From Cobetia crustatorum (GTDB lineage Bacteria > Pseudomonadota > Gammaproteobacteria > Pseudomonadales > Halomonadaceae), in assembly GCF_000591415.1 (NCBI RefSeq), contig NZ_JEMF01000016.1:121991-185990 (forward strand): 64,000 nucleotides of DNA. Direction: 5' to 3'. The translations under genes were made by a program, and so were the position numbers. The notes under the pieces are model-generated. The model saw nothing but the letters and a program-made list of their open reading frames with translations, was not told where the DNA came from and made no database searches. Positions 56,015-64,000 of the stretch are shown one piece after another. Each line of letters starts with the position of its first letter. Within the stretch, counting starts at the first letter, position 1.

Positions 56015-57472
56015 ATGCAGTCATTCGGGAACCGCGAGGGACGCGCGGCACTTTCTCATGACGAGCACGTGCAGGGCAGTGACGAGCGGGACGGTGCTAG
56101 GCGGCATAAGCGGACTGGACGATGGTTGACGTGGCTGATCTGCGTCGGATTAGGCGCGGTGTTGATGATTGCGCTGGCGCTGGTCAGCCATTCCCTGGTG
56201 AAGCCCTTCGTGGATGAAGGGGTGCACTTTGCCCAGATTCGCCAATTTCTGGAAGGCGATTGGAGCCAGCATCCCAAACTGACCACGCTGACGCTCTATC
56301 ACGCCACCTTGGCTGTGGTGTTGATAGGCGTGCAGACACTAGGTGAGTGGTTGCATCTGCCACTGGCGGCAGCACTGCCAGATGGGCGTTGGCCAGGCAT
56401 GCCTTCCGTCGACTGGGCGCGTGGCATATCCCTGGTGGGCTTCATGTTGCTGGCGTTATTGGTCTGGCGTCTATTGCCGAGCACTTATCAGCGGCTGGAT
56501 CATGCATTGCCTCTTCCCCAGGCACGCCATGAGGCGAGTCGGCAATGCTGGCAATGGATATGGCTACCGATCATCTTTCCGTATCTGGCGTTGGTCTATA
56601 CCGATCCGTGGATCATCACGTTGGTCGCCCTGCAGCTGGTAATGCTGGTGCTACAGCGCAGAATCATGTTGCTGGTATTGATATTCGCCGGGTTGGGGCT
56701 ACGTCAGGACAGCATCGTGCTGCTGGGGCTGTGGGGTGGCCTGCTGCTGTTTTTAACTCATCAGCAAGCATGGCAGGCAGCCTTGAGTGATGACGGCTGT
56801 GGGGCCTTTCACTCGCCGCTGAGGAGATTGGCGACCTGGTGGTCCCTGACTCAGCGTTGGTGGTGGGTGGCATTGATCCCCGTGCTCACCTTCCTGGTCT
56901 TCCTTGAGTGGAATGGTGGCATCGCGATGGGCGATACCTCACGACATCAGGCGGGCTGGCATACCGGAAATGTCGGCTATTACCTGAGTGTGATCGGCAT
57001 GGTCTTCCTGCCGCTATGGCTGGCAGATCTGCCCCGTCAGTGGCGGCTGGTATGTCAGCGTCCATGGTGCCTCGTGGCTTTGCTGGGCATGACACTGATA
57101 CTCGCCACCACCTACGGCGTGACTCATGACTATAACTTCCAGCTCTGGACCATCCGCAATCGCTGGCTATTGTGGCTGAGAGATCATCCTGCGGGGCTGT
57201 GGGTCACCATGTTGCTGTGCTCAAGTGTGGCGCTATGGTGGGTGCGCGCACCGCTCAGATTGGGACACGGCGGGCTGCTGCTGCTCATGCTTGCGTTGAT
57301 GATCTGCTCACGAGAATTGATCGAGACACGCTACATGCTGCCGCTCATTACCGTGTTTCAGTTATTGCGTGTACCAGAACGCCCCGCAGTAGAACGAGCG
57401 ATGACGTTATGGGCAATGGCGATGGGAGCGATGCTACTGGCGGGATTGGTGCTGATACGTACCCTGCCATGA
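56015..57472 (+). CDS. ALG10/DIE2-like (GT59) polytopic glycosyltransferase homologue
   Basis: 485 residues from ATG 56015 (AGGAG seven bases upstream) with about 10-12 membrane helices. Features recall eukaryotic ALG10/DIE2. A conserved acidic loop after helix one (FVDEGVHFAQIRQFLEGDW, then HPKLTTLTLYHATL) is followed by LPIIFPYLALVYTDPWIITL, a GLRQDSIVLLGLWGG segment and a GDTSRHQAGWHTGNVGYYL luminal/periplasmic loop. ALG10 adds the last glucose to the dolichol-linked oligosaccharide. The bacterial role would be sugar transfer from a polyprenyl donor. This is a motif-level match only, and the acceptor is unknown. It stands alone between proS and the STAS-like gene. Confidence 0.6.
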   Translation: MQSFGNREGRAALSHDEHVQGSDERDGARRHKRTGRWLTWLICVGLGAVLMIALALVSHSLVKPFVDEGVHFAQIRQFLEGDWSQHPKLTTLTLYHATLAVVLIGVQTLGEWLHLPLAAALPDGRWPGMPSVDWARGISLVGFMLLALLVWRLLPSTYQRLDHALPLPQARHEASRQCWQWIWLPIIFPYLALVYTDPWIITLVALQLVMLVLQRRIMLLVLIFAGLGLRQDSIVLLGLWGGLLLFLTHQQAWQAALSDDGCGAFHSPLRRLATWWSLTQRWWWVALIPVLTFLVFLEWNGGIAMGDTSRHQAGWHTGNVGYYLSVIGMVFLPLWLADLPRQWRLVCQRPWCLVALLGMTLILATTYGVTHDYNFQLWTIRNRWLLWLRDHPAGLWVTMLLCSSVALWWVRAPLRLGHGGLLLLMLALMICSRELIETRYMLPLITVFQLLRVPERPAVERAMTLWAMAMGAMLLAGLVLIRTLP

Positions 57473-57520
57473 GCGACAGGGCAGTTTGGCGAGGTGATCG
57501 AGAGCGATGTTGCAGTGTGG

Positions 57521-57937
57521 CTAATGAGTCGACTTTTCCGCTGCCGCAGGTTTGCCCGATGGAGCGCCTTTACGTGGCAACTCTGCTACCCAGGCATAGG
57601 CCGCTTCTCGCTCAGCGGGTGAGAAGTGCTTTACCTCCATCGAGCGGACCAAATGCTTGCTGAACTCGGTGACATGTCGTAGCCAGTCGGCTTTGCTGAT
57701 GATGGCTTCACGCTCAAAATCACCGAGATGGCGCAGTGCATAGCCGATATCGTTGAGAAGAGCGGCGGGAGTGATAAGCCCGAAGCGTTCGATTTCCACC
57801 AGTAGCGAGATGCGACCATGACGCGCGAGCCGCTCATCACATTCCTTGATCACGGGCGTCAGCGAGGCCTGATCAATATTACCTTCCAAACGGAGTGCCA
57901 CGACGTGATCAGCGGGACTCTTGAGCAGTGTCAGCAT
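57521..57937 (-). CDS. STAS/SEC14-like (SpoIIAA-like) protein
   Basis: 138 residues from ATG 57937. The LTLLKSPADHVVALRLEGNI start, the LLVEIERFGLITPAALLNDI middle and a C-terminal RSMEVKHFSPAEREAAYAWV pattern match SpoIIAA-like STAS/SEC14 domain proteins of unknown function. It is soluble, with no signal peptide. It lies between the ALG10-like gene and the FNT channel, 45 bp from each. Confidence 0.8.
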   Translation of the reverse strand: MLTLLKSPADHVVALRLEGNIDQASLTPVIKECDERLARHGRISLLVEIERFGLITPAALLNDIGYALRHLGDFEREAIISKADWLRHVTEFSKHLVRSMEVKHFSPAEREAAYAWVAELPRKGAPSGKPAAAEKSTH

Positions 57938-57982
57938 GGATGGGCTCCTACTCCTGATAAATGGGACAGCGATAGCGCATCG

Positions 57983-58890
57983 CTACCCCTTCAGTGTAGT
58001 CGTCTGTCGCGCTGACAGTTGGTCGGCTCTGGCAAGTCGGTCATAACAAGATGCTGACTGCGCGTTATTCGCAGCGTGAAGGACGTAGCCCGTACCACAG
58101 TGGTAGTGCGACCAGTAGCTACCGCCCAGAATATTGCCGATACCGGCGGGGATGATGCTCCAACGCATGGCGTCCCACCAGCCCGGACCGGCACCTGTCG
58201 GCATGATCATCGAGAAGTAAGCCATATTGGCTGGGCTATGTTGGAAGTTACCGGCCACGAACAGGCTGACCGCCAGAAAGATAGGCACGAACTTGTCGAT
58301 GATGGTGCGGCCCATCACGGCCAGGAAGGCAGCCATGCCGACCATCCAATTGCCGAGCATTCCTGACAGCACCAGCGAGAACCAGCCTTCGGCGCCCCCT
58401 ACTTGTTGATAGTGCATCTTCTTGGCCACCACGCTGCTCAGGAGCTCATAGTGTTCCGGCGAATAGACCTGCGCGAGGGAGACGACCCAGCCGGTCAGCA
58501 TGGTACCGATCAGGTTGCCCACCCATGCCAGTACCCAGAACTTGATTCCGCGCCGTAGCATGTCGGTCCGCGAACAATTGAGTGCACTGACCGGCAGGAG
58601 GACATTGGCTTCAGTAAAGAGGGCCGCTCCGGTCAGAATGACCAAGAAGAAGCCAACCGAGAACCCGAGCCCCTGCAAGAGAAGCTGCAGTCCGTGAGTT
58701 TCGACGCCGGTCGAGAGCAGTATCGAGAACAATGCACCCATGGTGATGAAGCGCCGCCGAGTATGGCCAGCACCAGGATCCGAGGGGCAGAGAGAGTATG
58801 AATGTGCTCGCATGCTTCCTTGCATATCTCCTGGGCGACATCGTGTGATGCGATGAATTGCGCGGGGGGACGTTGTGAGGAAGGGGGCAT
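57983..58890 (-). CDS. Formate/nitrite transporter (FNT) family channel, one frameshift as sequenced
   Basis: From ATG 58890 the first frame gives MPPSSQRPPAQFIASHDVAQ and EICKEACEHIHTLSAPRILV up to LAILGG. The second frame continues AFITMGALFSILLSTGVETH and all later helices to the stop. One base is missing at about 58748-58753 (GGCGGCGC-TTCATCACC). FNT features are FLVILTGAALFTEANVLLPV, the WVGNLIGTMLTGW helix and FQHSPANMAYFSM. The protein is a pentameric channel for formate, nitrite or related small acids. Substrate choice cannot be read. Apart from the single base the gene is intact, so a sequencing error is possible. Confidence 0.82.
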
Positions 58891-59027
58891 GTAGCTTTTC
58901 TCTCTATTCTCGTGAGTGGTGCGTGGAAGGTCTTTCTAGAAGAGCACATGTTGGGGCAGAGGAAAGGAATTTAAATGAAAGGTTTATGGCAAGCGTGTTG
59001 GTGCAGGTTGGTTGATAAATTTTGTAT

Positions 59028-59057
59028 ATAAAAAAAGCGCCGCTCCATCGTGAGATG
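59028..59057 (-). terminator. Terminator of the tRNA operon
   Basis: On the minus strand GCGCCGC pairs with GCGGCGC around a loop containing CTCATCTCACGATGGA, followed by TTTTTTTATATA. It lies about 60 bp past tRNA-Leu. Confidence 0.9.
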
Positions 59058-59116
59058 AGGCGGCGCTCTTGAATCTGGGTGCTGCTCGATTTGGTGCTCT
59101 CGATATTGACACTATC

Positions 59117-59201
59117 TGGTGCGGCCAGCCGGACTCGAACCGGCACGCCCGAAGGCAGGAGATTTTAAGTCTCCGGTGTCTACCGATTCCACCATGGCCG
59201 C
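59117..59201 (-). tRNA. tRNA-Leu (anticodon TAA)
   Basis: The cloverleaf begins GCGGCCATGGTGGAAT. The anticodon loop is GACTTAAAATC with TAA, a long variable arm typical of tRNA-Leu follows, the T-loop is GGTTCGAGTCC, and the gene encodes its own CCA (59117-59119). It is last in the minus-strand Gly-Cys-Leu cluster. Confidence 0.96.
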
Positions 59202-59516
59202 GCAGACTGGCGCATAACTTATCATATTTCAGATCAAGGTCAACTTTAATGCGCAGAAAGCACAGGCTAACTGGTTGTTCTGCAATATATTTGACGCTTG
59301 GCAGAATACGATTGAATAACATTGGGCACGACGAAACATCAGCAATCAAGCGGATGGAGTGGTGTGGATAAGTGAAAGATATCCAAAAGGATGAAGTGCA
59401 GTAATTTAGAAGAACAAATGGAATGAATCTATAGAGCAGTGGGAAATTGACGACCCATGAAGGAAGGGTGTCTATGCCATTCCAGAGCGAAACAGAGGAT
59501 GTTTCGTTATCTGAAA

Positions 59517-59590
59517 TGGAGGCTGGAGTCGGAATCGAACCGGCGTACACGGAGTTGCAGTCCGCTGCATGACCACTCTGCCATCCAGCC
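59517..59590 (-). tRNA. tRNA-Cys (anticodon GCA)
   Basis: It begins GGCTGGATGGCAGAGTGG. The anticodon GCA lies in GGACTGCAACTCC, the T-loop is GGTTCGATTCC, the acceptor ends TCCAGCC-T, and CCA is encoded (59517-59519). It is the middle member of the cluster. Confidence 0.97.
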
Positions 59591-59733
59591 TCAATGATCA
59601 TGATGACAGGCTGTGCTGCCGTCTGATCCGAGGAGTTTCTACTGATACTGCGTAGAAACATGAGTCGTGAAATAGTGAATGAATCGAGATCAACTAGAGC
59701 TTCTGGCTGATCTTGCTACATTACCTGTTTCAC

Positions 59734-59808
59734 TGGAGCGGGAAACGAGATTCGAACTCGCGACCCCAACCTTGGCAAGGTTGTGCTCTACCACTGAGCT
59801 ATTCCCGC
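59734..59808 (-). tRNA. tRNA-Gly (anticodon GCC)
   Basis: It begins GCGGGAATAGCTCAGTGG. The anticodon GCC is in ACCTTGCCAAGGT, the T-loop is AGTTCGAATCT, and the acceptor ends TTCCCGC-T with CCA encoded (59734-59736). It is first in the cluster, about 210 bp after pgsA. Confidence 0.97.
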
Positions 59809-59963
59809 TGAACTCGAGGTCGAATTATACGGATAATTCCCATGCTGTCAAACAGTTAATGGAAATCCATCTCTCGAGATTGTCGCTGCGGGTGTGAGAG
59901 GGAGTGCTGCCTTTCGCAAGGTCGTCTGTCAGCGATAACGAGGTATTTTGGTAGACCGTCACC

Positions 59964-59996
59964 AAAACGCCCACAGGCAGAAAGCGCTGTGGGCGT
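59964..59996 (-). terminator. Terminator after pgsA
   Basis: On the minus strand ACGCCCACAG pairs with CTGTGGGCGT around CGCTTTCTGC, followed by TTTTGG. It lies 27 bp past the pgsA stop and before the tRNA genes. Confidence 0.8.
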
Positions 59997-60022
59997 CGTG
60001 TAAAAACCGGTGTGCGAGCGGG

Positions 60023-60571
60023 CTAGACCGAACGCACCAACTCCGGCCAGGCAGCACGCAGATAGCTGATCATTGACCACAACGTGAGTGCGGCTGAGAT
60101 ATAGAGGAGTGACAGGCCAGCGTCTCCGCCCGCGCTTCCCGGCGTAAAGAACAGCAGCATGAACAGTGCGAGCATCTGAGCGGCGGTCTTGAGCTTGCCG
60201 ACCCAGGAAACGGCGACGCTGCCACGCTTGCCTAGCTCAGCCATCCACTCGCGCAGTGCAGAAATGACAATCTCACGGCCGATGATGATCAAGCTCGGAA
60301 TGGTCATCCAGAGGCTATCGTAGCGTTCGATCAGCAGGCCAAGTGCCACGGCGACCATCAATTTGTCAGCCACGGGGTCCAGGAAGGCACCAAACGGGGT
60401 GGTCTGATTCCAGCGGCGAGCAAGATAGCCGTCAAACCAGTCAGTGATCGCCGCTAGCGCGAAGAGCAGTGCAGTGATCGGCAGGCTCCACGCGTAGGGC
60501 AAATAGAAACACACCACCAGCAGCGGAATGAAGAGGATACGGATCAGAGTCAGGATATTGGGAATGCTCAT
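60023..60571 (-). CDS. pgsA: CDP-diacylglycerol-glycerol-3-phosphate 3-phosphatidyltransferase
   Basis: 182 residues from ATG 60571. It is a multi-pass inner-membrane protein with the CDP-alcohol phosphatidyltransferase motif D-G-x2-A-R-x8-G-x3-D-x3-D seen as TDWFDGYLARRWNQTTPFGA and FLDPVADKL. It starts phosphatidylglycerol synthesis. pgsA follows uvrC, as is common in gammaproteobacteria, and the product feeds PgpA. Confidence 0.96.
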   Translation of the reverse strand: MSIPNILTLIRILFIPLLVVCFYLPYAWSLPITALLFALAAITDWFDGYLARRWNQTTPFGAFLDPVADKLMVAVALGLLIERYDSLWMTIPSLIIIGREIVISALREWMAELGKRGSVAVSWVGKLKTAAQMLALFMLLFFTPGSAGGDAGLSLLYISAALTLWSMISYLRAAWPELVRSV

Positions 60572-60783
60572 CGTGACGGCACGAGTCCTTGCATGAAGCG
60601 TAGGTGGCTGGGCGAAATGAAGGGTGGGTAATTGCAGTAAGTTGCAAGAGAGCCTCTCCGATAGCGCCGCACAAGTCGCCTATTCTAGCCTGCCGGTGAC
60701 ACATTCAGCCATGCCATTGCGTGTGATATTCGGTCATGAAGTTGTCATTACTGACCTCAATCCGCAGTGCAGAGCGGTGATGC

Positions 60784-62804
60784 CTAGCCGTGCAGGGCCT
60801 GATGAATCTGCTCAGCAAGCGATTCACTGATGCCAGGTACGCGTGCCAGCTCCAGTTTCGAGGCCTGTTTCACGCCTTGCAGTCCACCGAAGAATTTGAG
60901 CAGCTCGCGGCGACGCTTGGGGCCAACCCCGGCAATGCTTCAAGACTTGAAGTGCGCCGTGCCTTGTCGCGCTTGGCGCGATGGCCAGCAATGGCAAAGC
61001 GGTGTGATTCATCGCGAATATGCTGAATGAGGTGCAGTGCTGGTGAGTGGCTGTCGAGATCCAGAGTATCGTGGACCGTCTCGATGAAGAGTGTCTCGAG
61101 GCCCGCCTTGCGTGTCGTGCCCTTGGCGACCCCCAGTAAAATGATGCCGGTCACGCCCAGCGTTTCGAACACGTTGCGCGCCATGTTGAGCTGCCCTTTG
61201 CCGCCATCCACCAGCAAAATATCTGGCCGTTTGCCTTCACCGTCCTGCAATCGCTTGAAGCGGCGTGTCAATGCCTGCTGCATCGCGGCGTAATCGTCGC
61301 CTGCCGTCACGCCTTCAATATTGAAGCGGCGATAATCGGACTTGATCGGCCCTTCGTGATCGAAGACCACGCAGCTGGCGACTGTCGCTTCACCATGACT
61401 GTGAGAGATATCAAAGCACTCAAGACGCTTGGGAACCTCCGTCAATCCCAGCGCATCACGTAGTGACAGGAAGCGATTGGAAAGCTGCTGGCGGCTGGCT
61501 AGCTGAGTGGCAAGATGCTGCTCGGCATTGGTCTGTGCAAGCGTCAACCACTGGGCACGATGCCCGCGCACCTGATGGGCGACCCGCACCCGGCGCTCGG
61601 CTTTCTCGCTCAAGGCGCCTTCCAGCAGGTCGGCATCCTCGAGCGCGAGAGACGTCAGCACTTCATCCGGCATCTCCCTGTCCTGCCCCAGATAGTACTG
61701 GCTGACGAAACTGGTCAGCAGCTCGCCACTGGTCAGATCCAGACCATTACCTGGCGAGAAATGGCGCGCGCCGAGCATACGGCCCTGACGTACCGAGACC
61801 ACGCTGATGCACAGCCCGCCGGGTCGCTCGGCGAGGGCCAGAATGTCGGCATTGCCGGTGCCGGTATCGACATACTGTTTTTCCTGCATGCGCCTGAGTT
61901 GCGCGACCTGATCACGCAGGCGTGCAGCCTCTTCAAATTCAAGTCGCATGGCGGCGTCTTCCATCGACTGGCTCAGTGCATCGGTGACCTTGTCGCTTTG
62001 CCCATTCAGGCACATCACGGCATGTTCCATGTCACGACGATAATCGTCCTTGCTGATGTAATCGACGCAGGGCGCGGTACAACGATTGATCTGGTATTGC
62101 AGGCAAGGACGCTCGCGATGCGCAAACACCGAGTCCTCACAATTACGCAGTCGGAATATCTTCTGCATCAATGTCAGTGACTCACGCACCGCGACACTGC
62201 TGGGATAAGGGCCAAAATAGCGACCATCATTACGCTTGTGACGGACACGCTTGAACTCCAGCGCTGGATAGTCGTGATGGTGGCTGATAAAGACATAGGG
62301 GTATGACTTATCGTCCCGCAGCAGAATGTTGTAGGGCGGGCGCAGCTCCTTGATCAGGGTCTGTTCCAACAGCAACGCTTCTGTCTCGCTGCGGGTAATC
62401 GTGATCTGGACATCGGCGATACGCCCCACCAGCGCCTGAGTCTTGGTATTCAAGCCAGTATTACGGAAGTAGCTTGATAGACGCGCCTTGAGCCGTTTGG
62501 CCTTGCCGACGTACAGCACCTCACCGGCCGTATCCAGCATGCGATAGATACCGGGCGCATCACTGACATGCTTGAGAAAATGACGTGAATCGAAACCGGT
62601 CGCTGCGCTGCCTTCCAGCAGCGTGCTGTCAGCATCACTGGTGATCAGACGGCTGGAAACCCGCGCGGCATCATTGCGCTCGCGGTCATGCTGCTGACGC
62701 AGAGTGTCCTCGGCGGGCGAGACCTCATGTGCATCGTGAGACACATCGGGGGAAGTGTCGCTGACGACATCGGGCGGGCGGGTATCGGTGGGCTGCTTGG
62801 CCAT
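60784..62804 (-). CDS. uvrC: Excinuclease ABC subunit UvrC, frameshifted near its 3' end as sequenced
   Basis: The start is ATG 62804, with GAGGAG five bases upstream, giving [15 protein letters not shown] and a roughly 70-residue extra N terminus before the GIY-YIG domain ([20 protein letters not shown]). The UVR domain ([20 protein letters not shown]), the RNase H-like nuclease ([20 protein letters not shown]) and the HhH tail follow. As sequenced the frame breaks at a C4 run (60927-60930), and the out-of-frame stop is at 60870. Restoring one base gives [20 protein letters not shown], then [20 protein letters not shown], ending at TAG 60784. It incises both sides of a lesion in nucleotide excision repair. 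Confidence 0.92.
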
Positions 62805-62916
62805 GTGGCTCCTCATCTGGCAATGCCACGAGTCTATCAAAGATGATGGGCATCTCGTCATGCGGGTCATGATGACTGGGTCATGACGGCCAGTTCATAA
62901 CGGTCAGGCCATAACG

Positions 62917-62946
62917 ACAACGCCACCCTTTTCAGGGTGGCGTTGT
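62917..62946 (-). terminator. Hairpin downstream of gacA
   Basis: ACAACGCCACCC pairs with GGGTGGCGTTGT around TTTTCA, 50 bp past the gacA stop and before uvrC. The U-tract is weak on the minus strand. Confidence 0.65.
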
Positions 62947-62996
62947 GTGACGCTTGCAAAAGATGTTCTACACCGCTTTCAGTTGCTGCCTTGTGC

Positions 62997-63659
62997 TCAG
63001 GAATCGCTAGGGCGATCCAGTGCATAGTCGTCCAGCAGCTTGTGGCGCATCGCCAGATGCGTCATCTCCACATCACTGGCCACCGCGAGTTTGTCAAAGA
63101 TGCGATAGCGATAGGTGTTGACGGTCTTGGGGCTCAGATGGAGACGGTCTGATATCTCGCTGACGCGATGACAGTTGACGATCATTGTCGCCACCTGAAG
63201 CTCTCGGCTGGATAACTGGTCGAAGGGATTGTTGCACTTGGTATCCATGCCGGAAAACACAAGGCGTTGAGCAATCTCGGGTGACAAATAGCGCTCTCCG
63301 CGGGCGACCTGGCGGATAGCGCGAATCATCTCGTCGAAGGGCGTTCCCTTGGAGATGAAGCCGAAAGCTCCCGCTTCCAACAGACGCTTGGCGAAGGATT
63401 CCTCAAGATAGGCGGTCAGCACAATCACTCTGACATCCGGCAGGCTGCGCACAATCTTCTGTGTGGCTTCCAGGCCATCAACGCCAGGCATGCGAATATC
63501 CATCAGCACGATATCCGGGCTGTGTTCGCGGCAGAGTTTGATCGCGGTTTCGCCATCCGAGGCTTCTGCAATCACCTTGAGCCCTTCCTCGAGCTCAATG
63601 GTACGGACGATGCTGGTACGCACCAGATGGTGGTCGTCAGCGACAAGAACCTTGATCAA
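62997..63659 (-). CDS. gacA: GacA/UvrY-type response regulator (TTG start)
   Basis: 220 residues. Translation is placed at TTG 63659, preceded by GGAG at six bases and giving (M)IKVLVADDHHLVRTSIVR, which matches the start of GacA proteins. An ATG would need 20 extra residues. The receiver domain has phosphoacceptor D54 (DIVLMDIRMPG) and K in ISKGTPFDEM. The LuxR-type helix-turn-helix is QLSSRELQVATMIVNCHRVS with SDRLHLSPKTVNTYRYRIFD. It works with the GacS/BarA kinase to switch on regulatory RNAs. gacA-uvrC-pgsA is a conserved order. Confidence 0.93.
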   Translation of the reverse strand: MIKVLVADDHHLVRTSIVRTIELEEGLKVIAEASDGETAIKLCREHSPDIVLMDIRMPGVDGLEATQKIVRSLPDVRVIVLTAYLEESFAKRLLEAGAFGFISKGTPFDEMIRAIRQVARGERYLSPEIAQRLVFSGMDTKCNNPFDQLSSRELQVATMIVNCHRVSEISDRLHLSPKTVNTYRYRIFDKLAVASDVEMTHLAMRHKLLDDYALDRPSDS

Positions 63660-63934
63660 GGCGGCTCCAGTAAAGATGTCAACAAGCAAGTGGGTGAGTT
63701 CGGCTCTTAATGTACCCATTGAGAATGGGCTTGTCGATGCCCACCGTTACCCCGTGCGTCGCATGCAAGATAACCACTCCTTAAGAGATACATGATTGAA
63801 ATGCTGTCATTGAAGTGTGATAGCCAGGGTGTTGTCTATCCTTGAACTCCCTCGGGAGAAGTCATGCGCGAGACTGCTTGTCTATCGGCTATCCAGCATG
63901 TGCAAAATGCACAAAGCGCAGCAAAAATAAGAGG

Positions 63935-63963
63935 TTGACGACGTATTCTGCGCTCTGTAACAT
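63935..63963 (+). promoter_or_regulatory. Promoter of the downstream tRNA gene
   Basis: TTGACG (63935-63940) and TAACAT (63958-63963) are 17 bp apart, with the tRNA start 18 bp later. The strong -35 element and spacing fit a stable-RNA promoter. Confidence 0.75.
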
Positions 63964-63980
63964 GCGCTGCATTGTGAAGA

Positions 63981-64000
63981 GGGGCCTTAGCTCAGCTGGG
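63981..64000 (+). tRNA. tRNA-Ala, 5' end only
   Basis: The last 20 bases, GGGGCCTTAGCTCAGCTGGG, match the acceptor and D-arm start of a tRNA-Ala, and the rest lies beyond the window. The anticodon cannot be read. Confidence 0.75.

Noticed and set aside
1..64000. CRISPR arrays or tRNA-linked integrase attachment sites
   Set aside because: No regularly spaced direct repeats and no integrase gene or tRNA-end duplication were seen.

Overview
The window looks like chromosome of a moderately halophilic gammaproteobacterium of the Halomonadaceae (Cobetia/Halomonas type). This rests on the protein sequences, the high GC of most genes, the nudE-yrfG-hslR-hslO-pckA and uvrC-pgsA-tRNA(Gly-Cys-Leu) gene orders, a glucosylglycerate (compatible-solute) gene set and a TRAP transporter. 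No species call is possible from the sequence alone.

Layout. (1) 1-8.9 kb is an accessory island of visibly lower GC. A decayed IS481-family element (89-1159) is followed by a compact three-gene operon (1457-6952): a Cap4/DUF4297-type nuclease protein, a small middle protein and a Rad50/SMC-like ATPase with a zinc-hook CxxC. This is the architecture of Lamassu / ABC-three-component (ABC-3C) anti-phage or anti-plasmid systems, in the gene order of Vibrio cholerae DdmABC. On the right lie a broken IS30-family transposase (7022-8000) and a short fragment of a second IS481-type transposase (about 8060-8240). (2) 8.9-21.5 kb: an acidic small protein, a short LOV blue-light protein, an MFS transporter, a SelT/W/H-type protein, ZntB, a broken DMT transporter, PPK2, TesA divergent from YbbA-YbbP, GlyA and a small DUF6506-like protein. 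(3) 21.5-22.4 kb: a low-GC trio on the minus strand (DUF4177-like, YidD-like, TM2). (4) 22.8-31.7 kb: a FadR-type regulator with a TRAP transporter, then glucosyl-3-phosphoglycerate phosphatase and synthase facing a GH13 glucosylglycerate-phosphorylase-like gene. (5) 32-44.6 kb: nrdR-ribD-ribBA-ribH-nusB-thiL-pgpA, a YdgA-like protein, lon, a YegP-like gene and ilvD. (6) 44.7-58.9 kb: HerA-like ATPase, small secreted repeat protein, nudE/yrfG/hslR/hslO/pckA, a lytic transglycosylase, proS, an ALG10/DIE2-like membrane protein, a STAS-like protein and an FNT channel. (7) 59-64 kb: tRNA-Leu, -Cys and -Gly, pgsA, uvrC, gacA and the first 20 bases of a tRNA-Ala.

Five single-base losses interrupt otherwise intact genes (two in the DMT transporter, one each in ybbP, the FNT channel and uvrC). 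Because uvrC and ybbP are otherwise perfectly conserved, sequencing or assembly indels are at least as likely as real pseudogenes. The most interesting biology is the IS-flanked Lamassu/ABC-3C cassette, followed by the short LOV photoreceptor, the ALG10-like protein and the glucosylglycerate locus.
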